A stretch of 64,000 nt of DNA from assembly GCA_028386065.3 (NCBI GenBank), contig JAKUCV010006610.1, forward strand, positions 150,704 to 214,703, read 5' to 3'. Positions 1-10,188 of the stretch are shown here, one piece after another. The notes beneath the pieces are model-generated. The model was not told the origin of the DNA, made no database searches, and saw only the letters and a program-made list of their open reading frames with translations. The DNA comes from Turnera subulata. Taxonomy: Eukaryota > Streptophyta > Magnoliopsida > Malpighiales > Passifloraceae. Every line of letters begins with the position of its first letter. Position 1 is the stretch's first letter. The position numbers and the translations under genes are program-made.

Positions 1-1154
1 CATGCGATGATTGGAATTGTATACCTGCTTGTTCTCACATGCCTAATTTCTATATGAAAAATTGTTATGAAAAACTACTTTGGTGATAATGTATGATTAT
101 GGGCCGCAGGCCCGGATTAAACAGGGACACATACCATTCACACTTCCCTGAAAGACATAATGTACTTCAACAGAAATGTAAAGTGTAATTAAGAATAAAA
201 TGCTAAATTCTACTGTGGCGTCGGTTGGTAGCCCCGAGGGAGGGTGGGTACCCTCGGGTCACATTATGCTGTTTAGCATGCCCAGGGGATGTAGGTGCAC
301 CCCTGGAAGACTTGCACCGGTTAGGTGTGTCTGAGTGCACCCTCAGGTAGCTAGCGGCCACCCGAGATTTATCAGTGGTTTTTGGCCTCAGAATCTACCC
401 CTTCTGAGGTTCGACATTTGGGTTTCACACCCTGATCTGATCAGATGCGCTACCGAGACTTGACTCACAGTAGAGGGCCCATAATGATAAAGATAATAAT
501 TATAATAATTAAAATATCACATCAAATCTAAACACTAAGAACAATAATACATTAAGATGATTATGTGTTGGTGTGTGATTCTGATTTGCTTGTATGCTGT
601 ACTTGTGCTCGTGAGCTACTCACCCTACGAGCATGACTTCACTTTCATGTATACTTAAACTTTTAATGTTCACTGAGTAGGCGACTCACATAATCGCCAC
701 CGTTGTTTTTTCAGACTTTAGTTAGCGTGCAGACTCACTTATACCTTCGACTCGGAGATCAGACGCAGTCACTTCAGCAGGTAGTTGTGCATCATCTCTC
801 GGTGGGATCCATAGGGCCATATGCATGACGTTTTCTATCTTGAGTATTATTATTATTTTCATCTTCCGCTGCATGTGAAATAACTCGAGATGTCATAAAT
901 ATTTTATCTCTATATCGGCAGTTGGCCGGAGTTGATTTTGTGATATTATGTCGGCGTGATGCCGTGATGGCTTACTACTTGTTAAGCCGGTTGATCTCAT
1001 TTACTTTTATGACATCTCGCTGTTAATACATTTTCATGGAAAATGTTTGTATGCCGAAGCATCGGTTTTTGTACCCCGGGTTTCAAGAGTATTTTGGTAA
1101 CTCTTTTTCATTTAATCATTTTATTTTTATTTAATTGGGGTACGGGTTTCCACA
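1..1154 (+). repeat. Partial 5' LTR
   Basis: It matches 5753-6908 of the 3' LTR and ends in the same tttccaca. From about position 280 to 1154 there are only about seven mismatches. The first about 280 bases are clearly more diverged, with many substitutions and small indels. The 5' part of this LTR lies before the window. Confidence 0.9.
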
Positions 1155-1170
1155 GTTGGTAGCGGAGCGG
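1155..1170 (+). other. Primer-binding-like site
   Basis: Directly after the LTR end the sequence reads gttggtagcggagc. This resembles the common plant tggtatcagagc primer site for initiator Met tRNA but differs at several bases. The Copia element at 43047 has the same tggtagcggagc after its 5' LTR, so it may be a true variant site; the tRNA is not identified. Confidence 0.6.
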
Positions 1171-1551
1171 GCTTCAGATCTTTGGGATTTCAAAGTGATT
1201 TTTCCCTGAGCATAAGTCTATTTCAGATTTATAATTTTCTAAAAAAAAAACATTTTTTCGACTTGTTTGCATTCATATAGGCATTATTATGGATCCACCG
1301 CAAGACATGTACAATGCTGAAGGATATGGTGAATTTTAATAAGAGATGAAGTTGACAATGTTTGCTACGGGGAGCATTCGTAAAAGGGGAAAATTTTTGC
1401 CATAAATAAGAGGAAATGCAGATATTATTAATACTGGTAATACTGATATTACAAGGGGAAATGTTGCATTGACTTTGATATTTCATATTTTATAAAAAAG
1501 GAAATATTACAACGATTCTGATATTTTATTAAAATAGCAAAAAAAAAACAT

Positions 1552-2235
1552 TTAACGATTTGGGACGACGTTGACACGGAAGCTTGTGGGATCGTTGTTG
1601 ATGTTGACCGTGAATCTGTCGCTCCACGAGAGCCACATGCCGCCTCTGTCGCGCTGGCCAGGAATCTCGAACCGGTTAGCTTGAGGGAATCGGAGTGGGA
1701 TGAGACCGTGATCGTCCCGGGGTTGCCACTGCGTCTCCGTCAGAAGAACCATATTCGGTTTGTACTGGTTCTTCAAGTCCCTCAGCGTACGTGTGAACTC
1801 TTGAGCACGCCTTGCAACTCCCCTGCAATTCCACACCAGCAGCCGTACCTTTGGCCAAGTTGGAGGTAGGCGCGTCATTCTGGGTATGCTTTGGGCCGTC
1901 ATCGCAAGCTGGTAGTATGCACCTTGCTCCACAGTCTGGCAAGTGGACTCCAGGTTGAACTCCTGAAGCCTGTCGGAGATGAAGAACATCACAGAGTTTG
2001 CCGATCCGTAGTAGGATGTCCTCAGAGTGCCGCGATCCTCCAGGTAGATCACCTCTTCCATTGGAGTGACAAAGAACCGCGATGAGTAGAGCTCGTCGAC
2101 GAATACCAGTCGGGGCATCCTGCCGAGCTCATTTGGTAGTTCTTCGGCACGTTCATTGACCATACTATAGGCCAGTCGGTTCCTTCTGCCAAGGTTGGCA
2201 CCTTCAACAAAGAAAACTGATGATGGGGCAGGCAT
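1552..2235 (-). CDS. Antisense retroelement-borne gene, 227 aa, with C-terminal LINE-endonuclease-like fragment
   Basis: This is an intact 227-residue frame that starts with ATG at 2235 and lies antisense to the LTR element carrying it. Residues 1 to about 130 match no family I know; they include VFFVEGANLGRRNRLAYSMV and LVFVDELYSSRFFVTPMEE. Residues from about 130 (VRLLVWNCRG, then VLLTET, then GGMWLSW) look like the first strands of the exonuclease-endonuclease-phosphatase domain that opens LINE ORF2. The later catalytic motifs (GDFN, SDH) are absent, so nuclease activity is unlikely. A full version of that domain is visible in the LINE at 61189. A copy of exactly equal length lies at 19507-20190, 72% identical, with the same C-terminus (FRVNVVPNR). 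Function is unknown. Antisense extra frames are known in some plant LTR elements, but I cannot tell whether this family is described. Confidence 0.75.
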   Translation of the reverse strand: MPAPSSVFFVEGANLGRRNRLAYSMVNERAEELPNELGRMPRLVFVDELYSSRFFVTPMEEVIYLEDRGTLRTSYYGSANSVMFFISDRLQEFNLESTCQTVEQGAYYQLAMTAQSIPRMTRLPPTWPKVRLLVWNCRGVARRAQEFTRTLRDLKNQYKPNMVLLTETQWQPRDDHGLIPLRFPQANRFEIPGQRDRGGMWLSWSDRFTVNINNDPTSFRVNVVPNR

Positions 2236-2343
2236 TGTGTTTGGGCGAGTAGGTGTGTCGTTTTTCCTGAGTTTGAGGTTTCTTTGTCTGGGCGTGAGGT
2301 TGCTTTAAAACGCTTTGGATAACTTAGTCCTCATTCTACCGTC

Positions 2344-2350
2344 TTTTATA
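2344..2350 (-). promoter_or_regulatory. TATA-like box for the 227-aa antisense gene
   Basis: The minus strand reads ggTATAAAAgacgg about 110 bases upstream of the ATG at 2235. That fits a core promoter with a leader of about 80 bases. No transcript evidence is available. Confidence 0.45.
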
Positions 2351-3072
2351 ACCTTAGGAGGAGCGTGTTTATTACGTTCGAATTTCAAGTGTCTGCGTTT
2401 TGAAATTTTACCGTTGCCTCATTTATTGCATCGACACGCTATGTGTTTGTTGTTCGGGCAATAAATGCCAGAGGTTATCAGTCCTTTTCTACCTTAAAAT
2501 TTTCAATTTCCCGGGCTACTTCAATTTGGTTTCTTTAAGACTTGTTCCTACATCTTTGTCACATGCACTCGTGATCGTTGTGGCTAGACCGTGTGGACCA
2601 CACCTCGAGTAGAGTGCGTATGCGACAAGCTTACAGCTGTTCGGACAGCGCGGAGAGGTGTGAGACGAGACAGACGTTTTTGGCTCATACAGACAATTGT
2701 GGACAAGTGGGTAACGTGTCTTTCGAGGGACACAGGACGCTCCGTGATCATCGCCTTGCCAGTTAACGGGTATCTTTTTCACGAGGCTATCAGACATCAC
2801 CGTTAACTGTGTACGTCACGTTTTCGGGATCGAGGATGTTCACGATCGATCCAGGGCGCCGAATATGGAAACTTGCTTTGTTAAAATCTTTTAATGTTTT
2901 GACTTTATTAAACGGGTCTTGCTTCATTTATCATTTTCTTATGGTTGATTGCGTACCTTTATTGCTGGTTTTAATCTGTTTAACACGAGATTTCGCAATA
3001 ATAAAGTTTCGATTTAAGAAGAAAGCTCATTTTATTGATTTCATAAACATCTTACAACAAAGGAAAAGCACT

Positions 3073-3471
3073 CTACGGAGTTACATGATGTTTCAGATCG
3101 GTTACAAGTTTCTGTATATTCGCGACCTGAGAAGAGAGTCCCATATAGGCCAGTTCAATTTGCATCACTGCAGTGTGGACCTTCTTCAGTGAAGTGTCCA
3201 GTTGCTTCATTATCTGCAGAGGTGTGCTGGACTCAGCTGTTGCCTTGCCTTTCCTATCTTTTGCATCTTTGTTACCAGAAGGTCCTTCCTTGCTTACACG
3301 CTTCTTTCGCCGTCTTGGGGGAATCACCATATGCTCCTTTAGACCGATGATCTTGGTCTTGAACCGCTTCTTAGGAGGTTCCTCATCGGAGCTTGTCGGG
3401 AAAGCCCTACCACCGATGTAACTGTTATCCTCTGAGTCAGAGGTAGTACGGGATCTTAGTCGTGAGTCCAT
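3073..3471 (-). CDS. Second antisense gene, 132 aa, basic and acidic, coiled-coil-like C-terminus
   Basis: This intact 132-residue frame starts with ATG at 3471 and lies antisense to the LTR element. The first 35 residues are rich in Ser, Asp and Glu. Residues about 33-75 are strongly basic (PPKKRFKTK, PPRRRKKR), like a nuclear-localisation or nucleic-acid-binding stretch. The last 50 residues have spaced hydrophobic positions (IMKQLDTSLKKVHTAVMQIE) that could form a coiled coil. I recognise no family, and no second copy occurs in the window. A TATA-like box sits 34 bases upstream. Chance is possible for a frame of this size, but the biased composition, in-frame ATG and promoter spacing favour a real gene. 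Confidence 0.5.
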   Translation of the reverse strand: MDSRLRSRTTSDSEDNSYIGGRAFPTSSDEEPPKKRFKTKIIGLKEHMVIPPRRRKKRVSKEGPSGNKDAKDRKGKATAESSTPLQIMKQLDTSLKKVHTAVMQIELAYMGLSSQVANIQKLVTDLKHHVTP

Positions 3472-3504
3472 AGTTGTGAGTGAGTTCTCAACTCAGAGGT
3501 ACGG

Positions 3505-3512
3505 TTTTTATA
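3505..3512 (-). promoter_or_regulatory. TATA-like box for the 132-aa antisense gene
   Basis: The minus strand reads tcTATAAAAAccg with its end 34 bases upstream of the ATG at 3471. Transcription would start only a few bases before the ATG, giving a very short leader. Confidence 0.45.
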
Positions 3513-3646
3513 GACAGGAGAAACACCGCTTAAGGGTATAAGCGACATCTCGCAATGAGTTCGGACACCTGGTGGAGAATACCAGAAACTTATCGTGGTA
3601 GGACCTATGGACTTGATGATTGAATTTCGAGGACGAAATTCTTTTT

Positions 3647-3660
3647 AAGGTGGGTAGAAC
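3647..3660 (+). other. Polypurine-tract-like sequence before the 3' LTR
   Basis: The purine-rich aaggtgggtagaa lies immediately before the TG of the 3' LTR, where plus-strand DNA synthesis of an LTR element is primed. Confidence 0.65.
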
Positions 3661-6600
3661 TGTAACGCCCCGGATCTCTCATAAGTTGATTTTCGGCATT
3701 TTTGGAAAGTTATTCCGATTTTACCCTTGAGGTATTTTCGAGTTTTAGTCGAGGAAATAGATTATCTTTCCTTGGAAATGTCAATTTCCAGTTAGAATTC
3801 CTCATGCTTCGGGTTTCGTTGTTATCGGAATGTGTTTCGGGGTGAAACGGGGGTTTCGTTGTGTCTTCGATCGAAACTACGTCGTTTTGATGATTTAAAA
3901 AAAAAAAAAAAATTGACCAGGCGGGGGTTGACCGCGCCTAAGCGGACGACGAGTCGTCCACTAGGGCGGCCAACCCTAGCCGATCCCTTCTTCTTCTTTT
4001 CTCCACCTTTCCTTTCTTTTTACTTCTTTTCTTCTCCAACCTTCACTTTTCTTTTCTTCCCGTTACCATTCCACCCAGCCGCCGCCGCCCCAACGTTCTT
4101 GTCTTCCACTATCTCCCCTCCTTTTTCTTCTCCTCCCCATTCGGCCTGCAACCCTCACGATTTCTCTTCCTCTCTTCTCTTTTTACTCCTTCCCGTCCTC
4201 TCTGCCCCTCTCACAAAAAAAACTGCCGCCGCCACCTTGCATCCTCTCTTCTACTTCCGTGTCGCCGTCGCTGAGACACGAAGCCGCCGCCGCCACCACG
4301 AGTCGCAGAGGAGGCCGAGACGAGGGCCGATTTCATGCGCGACGGCGAGTGCTGCGTGTGGACATGAGTCGCCACCGCCGTTCCTCGAGTTGTTGGGTAA
4401 GTACCGCCGTCCCTCTATCCTCTTGTGTTCTTCCTTCGTTTGGATGTTGTGTGTGTGTACTAATCCGATTTGGGTTGTCTCCTTGGTGGTGGTCATTGGC
4501 TGTTGTTGGTGTGTGTGGTAATGCCGGTGTGTCTGTCTTATGGCGGCGCGTTGTCTGTGTTGGGGGTTGATCTTCCGGGCAGTGAGTTACGTTTCTGGAC
4601 GGGCTTGAGATTGATACTGTTCTTTGGTTTCGGGCAGAATCAAATTTAGGGACAAGGAGGATTCGTGTTTTTTTTCGAGTAAGGATTCTTTTCTCCAATC
4701 CTTTTTCTTGAATCGATTTGGGGTCAGGGGGTGTTGTTTTGATTAATTGTATGTTGTGGGGTTGAATATGGTTTCAATGTTGTTTGATTCTTGGCAGAAT
4801 TGTTGTGGTTGTTGTCTTGGTTATTGTGGAGTTTTTCCGGCGAGTTGATCGGAATCCGGCGAGGCTCGAAACTTTTCCGGCGAGTTGATCGGAATCCGGC
4901 GAGGCTCGAAACTTTTCCGGCGAGGGCTCGGGTTCTGCCCAACAGTCTATATTTCTCGTTTTTACGAGTGTTAGACGGTAATTGTCTATGATTATTCTCG
5001 GTTATGTTATGTACTTAATTTTGGAATTTATTTTACGAAATACATTTATTTATATTTGTACATTTAGTGAATTACGATTTACCGAGAGCGGAGAGTTGGG
5101 GTGTGTGGCCGGGAGAACCTACCGACACGAATAGACTTTAGGCCGATTAATCTTGGGCTCGGAAACGACTTTAGGACGGTTTTAGGAAAAACCGAGCCCA
5201 AGCCCAATAACCCCGATTTGAAGCTTAAGATATTTAATTGGACTTAAAGAACGAACTTAGGACTTAATCACGGAAATTAAACTCACGGATGTTAAGAACG
5301 GGCTCGAAGCCCAATTTCATAATCGGTAAAATATGGACTTAAAAGAGGTGGGGCCCATGGCCCGGAATTTGTGATTTAAGACTTAGTGGGCTTTAGGCCC
5401 GAGAATTGTTAATTTACTTAAACCGATGAACCGTAGATCCTTAATTGTTGGAGTTATGGATGTGAAAATAACCTTTTGGGCTTAGGCCCGGAAATCTTAC
5501 AATTTGTTAGTTAGGGACGGAAGATACTCGATTAGAGAATACCATTGGCATACATATACGTTTTATTTCCAAAATTGGTTTGGTGATTATATTATGTGCC
5601 GGTATTCAGGCACGGGAGATATCTCGGAAGCTGTAGACTCGGATCGGGGAGAAGTCATAACCTACATTTTGAGGTGACATTACAAGTCTTTTTATATATG
5701 TTTTGTGAATGCATGTTGGTGTGGTTTGTTTGTTTACTTGCCTTGTTTGCTACATGCGATAATTGGAATTGTATGCTTGATTGACTTACATGTCTAAATT
5801 CTACATGAGAAACTGTTATATACTACGTAATACACTCTTGGTGATAATATGTGGTTATGGGCCGAAGGCCCGGATGATACAGGGACACATACACACTTCC
5901 CTGAAAGACATAATGTACTTCAAATGGAAATATAAAGGTTTAATTAAGAATAAAATACTAAATTCTACTGTGGTGTCGGTTGGTAGCCCCGAGGAGGGTT
6001 GGGTACCTCGGGTCACATTATGCTGTTTAGCATGCCCAGGGGATGTAGGTGCACCCCTGGAAGACTTGCACCGGTTAGGTGTGTCTGAGTGCACCCTCAG
6101 GTAGCTAGCGGCCACTCGAGATTTATCAGTGGTTTTTGGCCTCAGAATCTACCCCTTCTGAGGTTCGACATTTGGGTTTCACACCCTGATCTGATCAGAT
6201 GTGCTACCGAGACTTGACTCACAGTAGAGGGCCCATAATGATAAAGATAATAATTATAATAATTAAAATATCACATCAAATCTAAACACTAAGAACAATA
6301 ATACATTAAGATGATTATGTGTTGGTGTGTGATTCTGATTTGCTTGTATGCTGTACTTGTGCTCGTGAGCTACTCACCCTACGAGCATGACTTCACTTTC
6401 ATGTATACTTAGACTTTTAATGTTCACTGAGTAGGCGACTCACATAATCGCCACCGTTGTTTTTTCAGACTTTAGTTAGCGTGCAGACTCACTTATACCT
6501 TCGACTCGGAGATCAGACGCAGTCACTTCAGCAGGTAGTTGTGCATCATCTCTCGGTGGGATCCATAGGGCCATATGCATGATGTTTTCTATCTTGAGTA

Positions 6601-6908
6601 TTATTATTATTTTCATCTTCCGCTGCATGTGAAATAACTCGAGATGTCATAAATATTTTATCTCTATATCGGCAGTTGGCCGGAGTTGATTTTGTGATAT
6701 TATGTCGGCGTGATGCCGTGATGGCTTACTACTTGTTAAGCCGGTTGATCTCATTTACTTTTATGACATCTCGCTGTTAATACATTTTCATGGAAAATAT
6801 TTGTATGCTGAAGCATCGGTTTTTGTACCCCGGGTTTCAAGAGTATTTTGGTAACTCTTTTTCATTTAATCATTTTATTTTTATTTAATTGGGGTACGGG
6901 TTTCCACA
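3661..6908 (+). repeat. 3' LTR, 3248 bp
   Basis: It begins tgtaacgccccgg and ends tttccaca. The first part holds a pyrimidine-rich stretch (about 3980-4210) and GC-rich codon-like sequence to about 4400 whose frames are probably fortuitous. It contains a 40-bp tandem repeat at 4833 and repeated ggcccatggcccgg-type motifs at 5150-5500. No host gene is visible in it. Confidence 0.85.
4833..4922 (+). repeat. 40-bp tandem repeat inside the LTR, about 2.3 copies
   Basis: Units at 4833-4872 and 4873-4912 are identical. A third partial unit starts at 4913 (ttttccggcgag). Confidence 0.9.
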
Positions 6909-8660
6909 TATTTTGCTTACGGTTAATTAAAATATGTTTTTAATTAAATTTTCCGAGTGGGCTATTAAGAAGGCCCATTGTGCTTATTTCCAATTTTATA
7001 TAATTTATGTTCTACTTGGGCTAATATTAATAAAAGGCCCAGATACATATATTTTATTATCACGAGCGACTAAAGGGCTGGAATATCGGCTCAAATGCTC
7101 GGTTTCAATTTTAATTTTAAATTAAGTATGATTAGTATATCGGTTGGAAACATATAACGAGCTAATCTTCAATTAATTGGAAAGGCTGATCTTATATTTT
7201 TTAGGAAATTATGGAGATAATAAAAATAAATAGGGCATTAGACAAGCCGTATAATAATAAAACCGGCATCATGCATGATCATCCTTGTTTGTGCATTGTA
7301 AGTGATTTTTGTTGTTATAAATATAGGGATATCGAGGCTTAATCAGATATCACTTCCCTGGAGTATCAGGTGAGGATATAAACTTATAAACTTCGGTATG
7401 CTGCCCGTGATACCCCGGTTGTTTGTTTGATTGTTATTTATATGTTATCATGTCGTGCCTGTCATGTTATTACTGGCTATTGTTGTGATTATCGTTATAT
7501 GCTTGATTACTACTGTGGACTAGCTGTTGAGCTTTGTGATGTTGATGTGAATATTGTGATGTCCATACGAGATACGAGATATTTGAGTTAATAGTGACAG
7601 TGACCCGATATTGTGACATTGTGATTGAATTCCCAGAGGAGCTGTGAGGCTGAAAGCCTGCTCGGGAAAGTGAGAATGATGGGTTACTGTTGGACAGTGG
7701 AGTTAGAAATAATAATAAATAGTGGAATAACAACTAGACATCTAGGTTGTCACGTGACAGGTATTGGTACGGCCAGATGGTAGTCGCCTTGTGATTTGTG
7801 ATTTGATAGGGAGGACTGCGGGACTCCCGGCTGAGGACTGTGGGACTCAGTTGATTTGTTATAGGAAGGACTGCGGGACTTCCGCCGAGGACTTCGGGAC
7901 TCGGTTATTGTGATACTTTGTGATTTGAGATATTTATGGATTAACGGGGAGTACCCTGGGTTTAGCTAACCTGGCTACCAGGCACGACCAATACTTATTA
8001 CGTGACAGGGCCCTAATAATAAAATTGGTAAGTCTATCGGCAATAGTCAGTGAGTTTATAATACTAGCTTAACCGTGAGAGGTCTGATGTATAGCGAGTT
8101 CGGGTAAGTTGTTGATACCGATGCTATGATTGTGCTTGCTGTACTTCTATTATTTCTGTGTTGGCTTGGGTGTATTTGCGATTGCTTGTATACTGCGGTT
8201 TATCTGTTTATCGGTGAGACAGTGGTTGGTCTCACCCCTCACACAGTCCTTGCAGGTTAGGTTAGGTTTGCATACCGGCGGCTGTGACGTTACCTCGGAC
8301 AGGACTCGGATCCAATACTTGCATTAAGTCTTGCATAAGGTGATAATCTAATGCTTCAGCTGTGCTGATGTTGATATCCTCGTGTCGAGAGACAGGATTG
8401 TGACTTTGACTATTTATTAATTTTATTATTATGTGTTCATACTTTTATGATATGATGGCCACGTGGTGGCACTGTTTCGCTGTAGTTTCTGTTTGTTGGG
8501 TAAATACGGGTCGGGTCGTTTCAGGATCTCTCATATTCTGGTGTTGATTCGGTTCATTTATGTGTCCCTCCATGTAGAAGTCTCTCCTCGTCCATACTCC
8601 ACAGGCACTAGCGTACAGTTCTCGCCCTTATCGACCCCGGGTGTCACAACCTAAATTAGT
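6909..8660. repeat. LTR-like remnant flanking the first element
   Basis: There is no coding sequence. The stretch has LTR-like traits: paired gactgcgggactcccg / gacttcgggactcgg motifs at 7806-7905, a gggct...ggccca hairpin motif near 6958, and a gaccccgggtgtcacaa end near 8632-8649. It may be an old LTR into which the first element inserted. Its borders are uncertain. Confidence 0.4.
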
Positions 8661-9087
8661 GATTTACGTGGGAATTCCAGCATGGATCTCACGGGCTAAC
8701 CAATTAAGTACTAGGTAACAACCAATATTTATCACATAACAAGGCCCGAAAAGGACATGAATTGAGGGGGGGCCAAATAATAGACGCTAAAAGGATCAGT
8801 ACGACCTGAACATGTGGATATCGAATAGGTGTGTGTGAAATGAAGAATTATATTATGGACCCTGATTAAGGTTTATTTTTTATTTTTAGTTAATCTGTGG
8901 AGGGTTTTCATTTTTTTGTTTTAAAATTTATTTATTTTCTTAATTTATCCTATATTATTGAGTAAATATATGTAAATAATATACCTAATAATAATGAAAG
9001 TTTTTTTTTGAACAGTAATAATAATGAAAGTTAAGACAAAATTTACAAGTGATATACCTTAGTGAGGGCCCACAATAAAATTTCTCG
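8661..9087. other. AT-rich intergenic stretch with one short insertion scar
   Basis: I see no gene. A 15-bp direct repeat (8986-9000 and 9016-9030) brackets a 15-base T-rich insert. Confidence 0.7.
8986..9030 (-). repeat. Short oligo-A insertion with perfect 15-bp target-site duplication
   Basis: The sequence taataataatgaaag occurs at 8986-9000 and again at 9016-9030. Between them lies tttttttttgaacag, which on the minus strand reads ctgttc followed by nine A. The LINE tail at 42711 also reads gttc then oligo-A. This looks like an extremely 5'-truncated retroposition. Confidence 0.65.
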
Positions 9088-9147
9088 GTGGGAAATACTT
9101 TCCATCTCGGCCTCCGGAAAGAAACAGAGAGAGTGTTTTTCCATTTG

Positions 9148-9166
9148 TATATATATTATATATTAT
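9148..9166 (+). promoter_or_regulatory. TATA region of the At2g23090-like gene
   Basis: A TATATATATTATATATT run lies about 150 bases upstream of the ATG at 9306. A telo-box-like ttagggttt, common in plant housekeeping leaders, occurs near 9218. Confidence 0.5.
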
Positions 9167-9305
9167 CTGCCCCCAATCATAATAATAGCGTGTTTAGGCT
9201 GCTGCTCCTCCAGAAATTAGGGTTTCCCGGAAGGGCTCTCCCCAAATTCGCGTGGCTTTTTTTTTTTGTCGATCAACCAACCCCCACCCCCAACACCCTC
9301 ACACA

Positions 9306-10188
9306 ATGGGAGGAGGCAACGCCCAGAAGTCCAAGATGGCTCGCGAGCGCAACTTGGAGAAGGCAAAAGCTGCCAACAAAGGTTCCCCCCCCCTTCTTTT
9401 TCTTCGTTTTGTTTGTTCGTTCGTTCGTTTGTTTTCTCATTCTGTTGTTGCTTTTTTTGTTGGGCTTATTTGTCAGGGAGTTGGAGAAACACAATCCGTT
9501 CGATTTTTTCATTCTATTAACCAATTTTGCTCTTTTACCCTTTGCAGGAAGCCAGCTTGATGCAAACAAGAAAGCCATGACTATCCAGGTCTTTTCTATG
9601 CCTCTTGTCTTCCCTTCCTGAAATTTTTCTGCGTTAATCGCTCTTTGAATTATGCTTAACCGTGTATTTCTTCAATTTGCAAATTCAGATGTTTTGGGTT
9701 TTTTCAATTCCTGTTATTTTTCAGTATTTTTTCTTCTTTTGATAGAATTTGATCGAGGGAAGTTTGAAACTTCCTTATGTTTGTGTTCATTCCTTTCAAC
9801 AAATCACCTAATAATGTAGCGATTATGGCATCATTATCTCTCAATTATAAGCTGATTAATGATGTTTTTTCCCCGGATATATCAAACTCTTCATTGTTTT
9901 TTTCTTCCCCTATAAATAATATTCGTTTTGCAGACAATTGGCATTGTTTTGTAGTAGAAAATTTTGTGTCCACTGTGGTTGTTGTTGAATTCATCAGTTA
10001 TGCTTTGTATGTGATTGACATGTTGGTTGAATATCTGAAATGTGAATGCTGGTTGATTTTGGATGCAGTGCAAGGTTTGCATGCAGACTTTCATTTGCAC
10101 GACTTCGGAGGTGAAGTGCAGGGAACATGCTGAGGCGAAGCACCCTAAATCTGATCTCTTCACCTGCTTCCCCCACCTCAAAAAGTGA
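9306..10188 (+). CDS. Small zinc-binding protein, At2g23090-like (DUF1909 / 4F5-like family)
   Basis: Three exons are read as 9306-9381, 9548-9588 and 10069-10188, all with GT-AG introns, giving 78 residues. The product starts MGGGNAQKSKMARERNLEKA, a basic helix typical of this family. It continues with Q-CKVC, MQTFICTT, and a REHAEAKHP...CFPHLKK tail. The Cys pair (CKVC) and His pair (H-x4-H) fit a C2H2-like zinc site. Known relatives are about 75-80 residues, so the length is complete. Family function is poorly defined; the N-terminus resembles small EDRK-rich factors. The start is the only ATG giving the conserved MGGG. The gene looks intact. A possible poly(A) signal (aataaa) lies near 10480. 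Confidence 0.9.

Larger units (their letters stand above)
1..6908 (+). mobile_element. Non-autonomous LTR retrotransposon with antisense genes (5' end outside window)
   Basis: Positions 1-1154 are the end of a 5' LTR and 3661-6908 is a complete 3' LTR with TG...CA ends. A primer-binding-like site follows the 5' LTR and a purine-rich tract precedes the 3' LTR, so the element points to +. The sequence before the 3' LTR (cgaggacgaaattc, then a purine tract and tgtaacgcccc) resembles Ty3/Gypsy chromovirus ends; the lineage is inferred. The 2.5-kb interior has no gag, protease, reverse transcriptase or integrase in any frame. It holds two open frames on the minus strand (1552-2235 and 3073-3471), each with a TATA-like box upstream. 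Between them, 2351-3072 shows nothing recognisable. Size and lack of pol resemble LARD-type elements, which must be moved by proteins supplied in trans. Confidence 0.85.

Noticed and set aside
3832..4521. 229-codon plus-strand frame in the 3' LTR
   Set aside because: It arises from an A run and pyrimidine-rich LTR sequence (Phe, Ser, Pro runs); no domain and no support.
9088..9621. 177-codon frame across the At2g23090-like gene
   Set aside because: It reads through an exon and introns in the wrong frame; the spliced model explains the conserved protein.
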